The notes below the pieces were generated by a model. The model made no database searches. It was not told the origin of the DNA and saw nothing but the letters and a program-made list of their open reading frames with translations. Of a stretch of DNA of 64,000 bases, positions 1 to 6,883 are shown piece after piece. Made by a program: the position numbers and the translations under genes. Origin of the DNA: Pelomonas aquatica (GTDB taxonomy: Bacteria; Pseudomonadota; Gammaproteobacteria; Burkholderiales; Burkholderiaceae_C). Each line of letters begins with the position of its first letter. Positions within the stretch are counted from its first letter, which is position 1. The stretch spans positions 34,910-98,909 of the forward strand of contig NZ_JAPPUW010000018.1 of NCBI RefSeq assembly GCF_026712205.1, in the 5' to 3' direction.

Positions 1-3000
1 AGTAGGCGCGGCTGGCCTGCGCGATCTCGGCCCAGCGCGCGCGGTCCTCGGGCCGGGCGGCGCGCCGGGCCCAGAGCTCGTAGAAGGCGGGCAGGTGGTA
101 GGACGGGTCGCTGAAGTCGGCCGCGTCGCCAATCGGCACGAAGACGACCTGGCCATGCGCGGGCGAGAACATGGAGCGCACGCCGTCGACGATGCCGCCG
201 TTCATGTCCTCCTTGTGCAGCATCGTGGCAAGCAGAGCCTGGGCCTGGGCGTCGTAGTCGTACAGGCCCAGGCCCTTGCCCCAGCGCGAGGCGGCCATCA
301 GCAGCGCGGTGGCGAAATATTCCTCGCCGTCCGAGGCCGGCACGGCATCCCGGGCGCAGCCCTGCGGCTGGCACTGCCAGCGGAAGTAGCCGGCGCGCGG
401 GCCCGAGGCATAGCGCATATGCGTCGCGGCCCAGTTCCACAGCGCGTCGAACTCGGCCTTGCGGCCCATCTGCACGGCAATCATCATCCCGTAGGACATG
501 CCTTCACTGCGCACATCGGCGTTGCCGACGTCCAGCACATAGGCGGCCGGGCCGTCGGCCGTGGGCGCGGCGGGGTAGACGACGCGGTGCTCGGCATCGC
601 CCTCGAACAGCGAGCGCCAGTAGCCGGCGAGCCTGGCGCCGATGTCGGCCTCGGAGATGTCGGGGCGGATCTCGCGCAGCAGGTTGCGGTAATGGCCGGT
701 CAGCGCCGCGCCCCGTGGTGCAGCCTCGCCGGCCAGCGGCACGATCACGAGTTTCTGCAGCACGACGTTGTCGTCCAGGCGCCAGACGCGCACGACGTGG
801 CGGCCGGGCGCGACGCCGTCGAAGCGCGCGCTCAGCACGGCGTCGTTGTCCTTGACGGCCTGGGCCCAGGCCTTTTCCGCGGCGGTCTGCTCGGCACCGG
901 CCGTGGGCTGCAGGCCGAGCCGCAGCTCCTGCGGCGGGCGCTCGTCCAGGCCCACGGCCAGGCGCAGGCCGCCGCTGCCGCGCGTGTCCAGCGCGGGCAG
1001 CAGGTGCAGGTCGAGGCGCAGGTCCGCGCCCTGCGGGAGTTCGACGTCGTAGTCCAGCCGCAGGCCGTCGGCCAGCGTCGTCGCGGCGCGCCCCTGCGGC
1101 AGGGCCACCATGGCGCCCAGGCCCTGGCCGAGATGGGGGATGGCCGTCCAGGCGAGGCCCCGGCCGTTGACGGCGCGGCTGAACCGCGTGGCCTCCAGCG
1201 TGATGGCCTGCGCGGGCGCGGCAGGTTCCAGCTGCCGCGCCACGGCGGCATGGGCCGCCGCGCCGGCCACGCGCTGCACGGCCGGCATCACATTCCGCTC
1301 CGGCTGCTGCCAGCCCGTGTAGCCGATATGGGTCTGCAGCATCATGCCGGCCCATTTGCCGCCCTGCAGGGCGTGGTACTGGTCGGCCAGGGCCTGGTCG
1401 CGGGCGAAGGCGGCCTCGGCGCGGTCGGCGAAGGCATTGGCGCGTGCGTCGCCGGCCGGGGCGAGCCGGCGGTTCCAGGCCACCGCCTCGTAAAGGCGGT
1501 AGAGGTTGGCCAGCGCCAGCACCGGGTGCTCGACGAGCTGGAAATAGGCGTCCAGCTGATCCGGCCGCAGCGCGGCCTTGACCTGGGCCACGCGGGCTTC
1601 CAGCGCGGCCCACTCGGCCACGCGCCGGCCGAAGTCGCCGCCGTCCAGCGCCTCGGGCGTCGCCCGGCCGAGCGTGAAGCTGTTCTCGTCCACCAGCTCG
1701 GGCTTGCGCCGCGCGGCGTACTGGCCGTAGCGCGTCAGGATGTCGCCGATCTCGGCCGCCCGGGCCGGCCCGAAGTTCGCCGCCGCCCAGTCGCGCGGGT
1801 AGGCCGCCAGCGCCGCCGGCGTCATGCGCTCCGGCGACCAGGCCATGTCCAGGAAGAAGCTGATCGGGAACTCCATCGGCTTGATGTCGCCGACATTGAC
1901 GATCCACAGCGCATCGGCGCCGCGCTCGTGCGCGAGGTCCAGCTGCTGCCAGGTCTTCCCGATGGCGTTGGTGTTGAACCACTTGTAGCTGCGCGGCGCG
2001 CCGACGTAGTCGAAGTGGTAATAGACGCCGTAGCCGCCGGGGCGCCTGGCACCCGGCTCGGGCAGGCGCCGCAGCTGGCCCCAGTTGTCGTCGCAGAACA
2101 GCAGCAGCACGTCGTCGGGCACCCGCATGCCGCGGTCGTGGTAGTCCTGCACCTCCTTGTAGAGGGCCCAGACCTGCGGCGTGCGCTCGGCCGGCCGGTG
2201 GGTCGCGTCGGCAATGAGGCGGCGCTGGTCGCTGACGATGCCTTCGAGCAGGCCGATGGCCGTACCCTCGCCCATCGGCTCGTCGCCGTCGCCGCGCATG
2301 CCGACGGTCACGAGGCTGTCGAAGGGCGTGCCGTCGGGCCGACCCAGCATGCGCTGCAGGCCGCCGCGCCAGAACTCGCGCAGCCGCTCGGCGTTCTTCG
2401 CATAGTCCCAGGCCCCGCCCTTGGAGCGGGCCCATTCGTCGTGGGCGCGCATCATCGGCTCGTGGTGGGAGGTGCCCATGACGACGCCCATCTCGTCGGC
2501 CAGGGCCGCGTTCCGCGGGTCGTCGGCGGCGAAGGCGCGCGGCGGCCACATCGCCGGCCACAGGGTGTTGCCGCGCAGGCGCAGGATCAGCTCGAACACA
2601 TGTTCGTAGAAGGCCGCGTTGCTGCCGCCGAACTTCGCCTGCGCCCAACTGCTCAGCGCCGGCGCCTCGTCGTTGATGAAGATGCCGCGGTACCTGACCG
2701 TAGGCCGGTCGCCGCGCGCGCCGGCGCCGGCGCCGACGAAGACATCGGCCTTGCGCTCGACGGGCACGTCCGCCCACCAGGCCCAGGGGCTGACGCCGAT
2801 GCGGGCCGACAGCTCGTAGGTGCCGAAGACCGCGCCGCGCCGGTCGCTGCCGGCGATGACCAGCGCGCGGGCGACGCCCGGCCAGGGCTGCTCGACGACG
2901 ACCTGGCGATAGGCCTCCCACTGCCCCTGCAGCCCGTCGAGCTGCAGCTTGCGCCGCGCGACGAGATCGTCAAGTACGGCGCTGCGGCCCAGCGCCGCGA

Positions 3001-3292
3001 TGACGACGAGCTCGCCGCGCGCATCGGCCAGGCTGGCCGGCCGCGGCGCGGCGCGGCCCGACACGCGCGCCAGGTCGGCCGCGAAATTGGCCGCCGCATG
3101 GCGCAGCGCCGGGTCGGCATCGGCCTCGACGAAGACGGCCGCCGGCTCGCCGGCGCGCACCAGGGCCAGGCCACGGCCCGGGTCGTGGTCGCAGACCGAC
3201 ACCGGCGCCTCGCAGGCCAGGGCCGTGCCGCAGGCCAGGGCCGTGCCGCAGGCCAGGGCCAGCAGGCCGGCCATCGATTTCAAGAAACGCAT
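1..3292 (-). CDS. Secreted GH115 alpha-glucuronidase fused to GH8 exo-oligoxylanase (3' end outside window)
   Basis: One open minus-strand frame runs from an ATG at 3292, preceded by a GGAGG, to the window edge; no stop was found in the stretches read through the C-terminal half. Residues 1-28 are a signal peptide. Residues about 30-850 read as glycoside hydrolase family 115 (xylan alpha-1,2-glucuronidase), with GSDRRGAVFGTYELS, SPWAWWADVP, GTSHHEPMMRAH and HIGYTGWQQPERNVMPAV. From about residue 860 the same frame becomes GH8 of the reducing-end xylose-releasing (Rex) type, with NADVRSEGMSYGMMIAVQM, DGEEYFATALL and DPSYHLPAFYELW. About 240 residues of GH8 are visible and roughly 140 should lie outside. 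The inferred role is extracytoplasmic removal of glucuronic acid side chains combined with trimming of xylo-oligosaccharides. A LacI-type operator lies 54 bp upstream. The domain calls are firm; the fusion depends on the absence of a frameshift or assembly error near 735. Confidence 0.9.
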   Translation of the reverse strand, partial: MRFLKSMAGLLALACGTALACGTALACEAPVSVCDHDPGRGLALVRAGEPAAVFVEADADPALRHAAANFAADLARVSGRAAPRPASLADARGELVVIAALGRSAVLDDLVARRKLQLDGLQGQWEAYRQVVVEQPWPGVARALVIAGSDRRGAVFGTYELSARIGVSPWAWWADVPVERKADVFVGAGAGARGDRPTVRYRGIFINDEAPALSSWAQAKFGGSNAAFYEHVFELILRLRGNTLWPAMWPPRAFAADDPRNAALADEMGVVMGTSHHEPMMRAHDEWARSKGGAWDYAKNAERLREFWRGGLQRMLGRPDGTPFDSLVTVGMRGDGDEPMGEGTAIGLLEGIVSDQRRLIADATHRPAERTPQVWALYKEVQDYHDRGMRVPDDVLLLFCDDNWGQLRRLPEPGARRPGGYGVYYHFDYVGAPRSYKWFNTNAIGKTWQQLDLAHERGADALWIVNVGDIKPMEFPISFFLDMAWSPERMTPAALAAYPRDWAAANFGPARAAEIGDILTRYGQYAARRKPELVDENSFTLGRATPEALDGGDFGRRVAEWAALEARVAQVKAALRPDQLDAYFQLVEHPVLALANLYRLYEAVAWNRRLAPAGDARANAFADRAEAAFARDQALADQYHALQGGKWAGMMLQTHIGYTGWQQPERNVMPAVQRVAGAAAHAAVARQLEPAAPAQAITLEATRFSRAVNGRGLAWTAIPHLGQGLGAMVALPQGRAATTLADGLRLDYDVELPQGADLRLDLHLLPALDTRGSGGLRLAVGLDERPPQELRLGLQPTAGAEQTAAEKAWAQAVKDNDAVLSARFDGVAPGRHVVRVWRLDDNVVLQKLVIVPLAGEAAPRGAALTGHYRNLLREIRPDISEADIGARLAGYWRSLFEGDAEHRVVYPAAPTADGPAAYVLDVGNADVRSEGMSYGMMIAVQMGRKAEFDALWNWAATHMRYASGPRAGYFRWQCQPQGCARDAVPASDGEEYFATALLMAASRWGKGLGLYDYDAQAQALLATMLHKEDMNGGIVDGVRSMFSPAHGQVVFVPIGDAADFSDPSYHLPAFYELWARRAARPEDRARWAEIAQASRAY
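3213..3260. repeat. 18-bp tandem repeat in signal-peptide codons
   Basis: Two perfect 18-bp units (3213-3230 and 3231-3248) plus a 12-bp partial unit encode repeated Ala-Leu-Ala-Cys-Gly-Thr in the signal peptide of the GH115-GH8 protein. Because 18 is a multiple of three, copy-number change would lengthen or shorten the hydrophobic core without breaking the frame. Confidence 0.85.
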
Positions 3293-3345
3293 CACCGCTT
3301 GCCTCCAGACTCCGGCGACCTGGGCGGGCGCTCGTTCGCCATCGA

Positions 3346-3359
3346 TGGTTACGCAATCA
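3346..3359. promoter_or_regulatory. LacI-type operator, site 1
   Basis: TGGTTACGCAATCA is an imperfect palindrome with a central CG, typical of LacI-family operators. It fits TGRTWRCGYWAYCA together with the sites at 3392 and 5822. It sits 54 bp upstream of the GH115-GH8 start. The assignment is inferred from symmetry and recurrence. Confidence 0.55.
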
Positions 3360-3391
3360 ACACCAGCCAGGCCGGCGCATCAGCAGATTTA

Positions 3392-3405
3392 TGGTAGCGT
3401 AACCT
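3392..3405. promoter_or_regulatory. LacI-type operator, site 2
   Basis: TGGTAGCGTAACCT is the second member of the set, 47 bp upstream of the mutarotase start and in the divergent promoter region shared with the GH115-GH8 gene. Its last base departs from the consensus. Confidence 0.55.
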
Positions 3406-3451
3406 TTTGCCCATCGACCGCAGCCGGCACAGCCACGCCCGTCACCCAGCC

Positions 3452-4501
3452 ATGATCCGCAATCCCGTGCCGCCGCCCGGCGCCCACCCGGCCCCCGCGG
3501 TCTTCACGCTCGGCACGGCCGACGGCGGCCTGCAGATCCAGGTCAGCGACCTTGGCGCGCGCTGGCTGTCCTGCCTCGTGCCGCTGCCCGACGGCAGCCG
3601 GCGCGAGGCCATCCTCGGCCACGCGACGGTCGCGGCTCATGCCCGCGAGCCCGGCTACTTCGGCGCCGTCGTCGGCCGCTATGCCAACCGCCTGGCCGGC
3701 GCGGCCTTCACGCTCGGCGGCCGGCGCCACGCGCTGACGGCCAACGAAGGCGCCAACCAGCTGCACGGCGGCCCCGAGGGCTTCGACCGCCGCCGCTGGA
3801 GCGTCGTCGACCACGGCCCCCGGCATCTGCGCCTGGCGCTGCACTCGCCCGACGGCGACCAGGGCTACCCCGGCGCGCTGGACGCCGAGGTCGAGTACCG
3901 CGTCGACCCCGCTCGCCCCGCGCTGACGCTGCGCTTCGGCGCGCGCGTCACCGCGCCCTGCCCCGTCAGCCTGACCAGCCACCCCTACTTCAACCTCGAC
4001 GGCGACGCCGCCTCCGTGCGCGGGCACCGCCTGAGCGTCGTCGCCGCCGCGATGCTGCCGGTGCGGGCCGACATGATCCCCACCGGCGAGCTCGCGCCGG
4101 TGGCCGGCACGGCCTTCGACCTGCGCCAGGCCCGGCGCCTCGGCGACGGCCTCGGCCGGGGCGGGCAGCAGTTGCTGGCCGGCGGCTACGACCACTGCTT
4201 TGCGCTGGATGCGCCGGCCGCGCGCGGCGAGCTGGCGGCGGCCGAGCTCGCGTCCACGGACGGCCGGCTCGCAATGCGCCTCTACACCGACTACCCCGGG
4301 CTGCAGGTCTGCAGCGGCAACTTCGTGCAGAACTCGCGCGGCCGCGACGGCCGGCCGTTCGCGCGCCACGCCGGCATCGCACTGGAGCCGCAGTTCTTCC
4401 CCGACGCGCCCAACCAGCCGGCCTGGCGCGAGCAGGGCTGCGTGCTGCGCCCCGGCCAGCGCCTGTCGCGCTGGATGCGGCTGGAGTTCGACGCGCGCTG
4501 A
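3452..4501 (+). CDS. galM: Aldose 1-epimerase (galactose mutarotase)
   Basis: A 349-residue protein with the mutarotase fold signatures: GRYANRL near the N-terminus, NQLHGG, the catalytic histidine in SHPYFNLDG and the catalytic glutamate in ALEPQFFPDAPN near the C-terminus. It interconverts alpha and beta anomers of aldoses, which would suit sugars released by the divergent xylan-degrading enzyme. An upstream in-frame ATG exists at 3407, but 3452 gives the usual family length and N-terminus. It ends 5 bp from the convergent esterase gene. No signal peptide is seen, so it is probably cytoplasmic. Confidence 0.92.
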   Translation: MIRNPVPPPGAHPAPAVFTLGTADGGLQIQVSDLGARWLSCLVPLPDGSRREAILGHATVAAHAREPGYFGAVVGRYANRLAGAAFTLGGRRHALTANEGANQLHGGPEGFDRRRWSVVDHGPRHLRLALHSPDGDQGYPGALDAEVEYRVDPARPALTLRFGARVTAPCPVSLTSHPYFNLDGDAASVRGHRLSVVAAAMLPVRADMIPTGELAPVAGTAFDLRQARRLGDGLGRGGQQLLAGGYDHCFALDAPAARGELAAAELASTDGRLAMRLYTDYPGLQVCSGNFVQNSRGRDGRPFARHAGIALEPQFFPDAPNQPAWREQGCVLRPGQRLSRWMRLEFDAR

Positions 4502-4506
4502 GCCGC

Positions 4507-5790
4507 TTACCGGGCGGTGGCGCAGCGGCGCTCCAGCACCTCCAGCGGGAAGGCCGCGGCCATCGCGCGGTAGCCGGCCAGCGACGGATGCAGGCCGTCG
4601 TTGTCGACCTCGGCGCGCAGCCGGGCCGGCCGCGCCGGGTCGCGCAGCAGCGCGTCGAAGTCCAGCAGCGCGTCGAAGCGGCCCGGCTCGCGCAGCCAGG
4701 CGTTCAGCGCCTGGCGGTCGGCCTCGTTCTCGGGGCCGGGGGCGTAGTAGCCGCTGCCCGCATAGGGCATGAGGGTCGCACCGATCAGGCAGACGCCGCG
4801 GGCCCGCGCGCGCCTGGCGAGATCGGCGAAGCCGGCCTGCAGCTCGGCCAGCAGCGCGGCGCGCGACTCGGGCGTCGTCGCCCGGCCGCGGTGGCTGACG
4901 CCGAGGTCGTTCACGCCGATCAGCACGACGGCGTGCGTGACGCCGCTGCGCGCCAGCACGTCGCGCTCGAAGCGCGCGGCCAGGCTGGGGCCGAGGCCGT
5001 CGCGCAGCAGCCGGCCGCCGCCGATGCCCGTGTTCACCACCACCGCGTCGCGGCCCTGCGCGGCCAGCCGGCGCGACAGCGCATCGGTCCAGCGCTGGTA
5101 GCTGCCCGAGGGCACGCCATAGCCGTCGGTGATGGAGTCGCCCGTCGCGACGAGCACGGCGCGCGGGCTGGCGCGCACATCGACCGCAGCCAGATGCCAC
5201 CAGCCCTCCTCGACGACGGCCTCTGGCCAGGCGGCGGCGTCCACGCGGTTGCCGGCCACGGCCCAGCTGCGCATGCGCGAGCCCAGGTGCACACTGGCCA
5301 CCGCCGGCCCGCGCAGCAGGTGCAGCTGCACGGCCACGTCGGCCTGGCGCGGCAGCGCGATCTCGACGGGGTCGCTCCAGGCCTCCGCATGCGGCGCGAC
5401 GACAAGCTCGCGCCGGCCCGCGAAGCTCAGCGGCCTCAGGCTGGCCGCGTCCAGCCGCGGCTGCGGCGCGAGTTCGGCGACGCGGGCCACGCTGGCGGCG
5501 CCGACGAGCAGCGGCTCGGCGCCGAAGAGATTGCTGATGCGCACGCGCAGCGCCGTGCCGGCGGCGTCGACGCGCACGACCTGGCGCAGGCTGACATCGC
5601 GCATCGGCTGCTGCCAGGGCGCCGACGCGGCCGGCGCTGGCGGCGCCTGCCCCAGCATCGCGCTGCCCCAGGCTGCCACCCAGCCATCGCCCGGCCCGCG
5701 CTGCAGCGGGCCGGCGCAGCCGGCCAGGGCCAGCAGCAGCGCCGCCCAACCGATGCGGGGCCGGCGGCCGGCGTTCGAAGCTTCAGTCAT
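4507..5790 (-). CDS. SGNH/GDSL-family hydrolase, probable lipoprotein
   Basis: The 427-residue product has an N-terminal export signal ending in a lipobox-like LALAGC, so it is probably lipid-anchored. The SGNH blocks are visible in order: ATGDSITDG (catalytic Ser), GIGGGR, GVNDLG, and DGLHPS with the catalytic Asp/His. The long N-terminal half (about residues 35-200) is a beta-rich region common in secreted GDSL esterases that act on carbohydrates. A role as an acetyl or xylan esterase is inferred from the neighbours and the shared operator motif upstream. The substrate cannot be read from the sequence. Confidence 0.85.
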   Translation of the reverse strand: MTEASNAGRRPRIGWAALLLALAGCAGPLQRGPGDGWVAAWGSAMLGQAPPAPAASAPWQQPMRDVSLRQVVRVDAAGTALRVRISNLFGAEPLLVGAASVARVAELAPQPRLDAASLRPLSFAGRRELVVAPHAEAWSDPVEIALPRQADVAVQLHLLRGPAVASVHLGSRMRSWAVAGNRVDAAAWPEAVVEEGWWHLAAVDVRASPRAVLVATGDSITDGYGVPSGSYQRWTDALSRRLAAQGRDAVVVNTGIGGGRLLRDGLGPSLAARFERDVLARSGVTHAVVLIGVNDLGVSHRGRATTPESRAALLAELQAGFADLARRARARGVCLIGATLMPYAGSGYYAPGPENEADRQALNAWLREPGRFDALLDFDALLRDPARPARLRAEVDNDGLHPSLAGYRAMAAAFPLEVLERRCATAR

Positions 5791-5821
5791 GGCCCTGCCG
5801 CTCCTGGTATGCGATCAAAAA

Positions 5822-5835
5822 TGATAGCGCAACCA
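5822..5835. promoter_or_regulatory. LacI-type operator, site 3
   Basis: TGATAGCGCAACCA matches the TGRTWRCGYWAYCA pattern. It lies 32 bp upstream of the GDSL hydrolase start, between that gene and the 3' end of the CDP-diacylglycerol pyrophosphatase gene. Confidence 0.5.
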
Positions 5836-5863
5836 GTCCGGCAGCCAACGGCCGGAAACCCCG

Positions 5864-6655
5864 TCAGCGCGCGGCCGGCGAAGCGGTGTCGGACTCGGCC
5901 TTCACGATGGCGCAGTCGTGGTCCTGGATGTCGTGCTCGGCCAGGCCGCTGCTCAGGTCGGCGTCGTCGCTGCGCGTGGCCATCAGCACGAAGCCGGGCT
6001 TGCCGCCCTTGAAGCTCATGGCCACGACGCCGATGCCGACGCTGCCCATGTCGTCCACCGCGCCCGGCACATGGGCCGCGATGTCGGTGATGGGGTTGAC
6101 GCCGTCCAGCGCCTCGCCGTCGACGCGGCGCACCAGCCAGCCGTGGCGCAGCCAGCCGCCCGGCAGCGGCGCCCAGTTCGTCGACAGCTCGGACTCGGCC
6201 GCCAGCAGGCGCGCGCGCAGCTCGGGCTGGGTGCAGGAGATGTGGATGTGGAACTGGTCCTGGGTGCGGCGGCGCACCGGGTTCAGCGTCAGCGACACGG
6301 CGTCGCGCGGCAGCGGCCGGCCGTTGAGCTGGTCGAGCAGGTCGCGCGCATGCCAGGCCTGGGCGAAGAAGTTGGGCGTGCCGGCCTTCAGCAGCTCCGC
6401 GCTCTCGATGCCGCTGATGCGGGCCGTGGGCAGCAGCAGGTACTGCAGCACGCCGCGGATGTCCTTCATGACGGCCCAGCCGTATTCGCGGCCGGCCGGC
6501 ATCTCGACGCGCTTGCAGGGCGGCGGTATCTGGCCGCTGGCCGCGCCGGGCACGCAGCCGCCGTCGATGATCTTCCAGAGCACGTCACGGTCCGCCAGGG
6601 CCTGGCCGGAGGCGGTCAGCAGCGCCAGGGCCGCGGCAAGAACATGAAGACGCAT
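5864..6655 (-). CDS. cdh: CDP-diacylglycerol pyrophosphatase
   Basis: The 263-residue product starts with a signal peptide (MRLHVLAAALALLTASGQALA) followed by a mature domain typical of Cdh. It shows LWKIIDGGCVP, LLLPTARISGIES, TPNFFAQAWHARD and the HIT-like histidine cluster QFHIHISC. Cdh hydrolyses CDP-diacylglycerol to phosphatidate and CMP at the periplasmic face of the membrane. The start at 6655 is chosen because it begins exactly at the signal peptide; a longer in-frame ATG at 6769 would add an implausible arginine/proline-rich extension. It is divergent from the TonB-dependent receptor, with 228 bp between starts. Confidence 0.9.
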   Translation of the reverse strand: MRLHVLAAALALLTASGQALADRDVLWKIIDGGCVPGAASGQIPPPCKRVEMPAGREYGWAVMKDIRGVLQYLLLPTARISGIESAELLKAGTPNFFAQAWHARDLLDQLNGRPLPRDAVSLTLNPVRRRTQDQFHIHISCTQPELRARLLAAESELSTNWAPLPGGWLRHGWLVRRVDGEALDGVNPITDIAAHVPGAVDDMGSVGIGVVAMSFKGGKPGFVLMATRSDDADLSSGLAEHDIQDHDCAIVKAESDTASPAAR

Positions 6656-6883
6656 CGGGAAGACAGTGCCGGCGCAGGCCGCGCAACATGGAGGATTCGG
6701 GGCTGGAAGTTTAGGCGGCCCGCCCCGCACGCCTTGTCGGGGGCCCGTGAAGCCCCCGCGCCGACGCATCCGAAATCACTATACGAAGACGCAAAGAAGT
6801 CATATCTGCCGGCTGTAACCGCTCCGTACCATGGCTCGCACCGGCCCCTCGTGGGCCGTTGCCACAAAGAAATCGGAGACCCC

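Noticed and set aside
95..3397. A plus-strand open frame of 1100 codons opposite the GH115-GH8 gene
   Set aside because: Its translation is Arg/Ala/Gly/His-rich with no recognisable motif. It is the antisense shadow of a GC-rich gene whose minus-strand reading matches two enzyme families.
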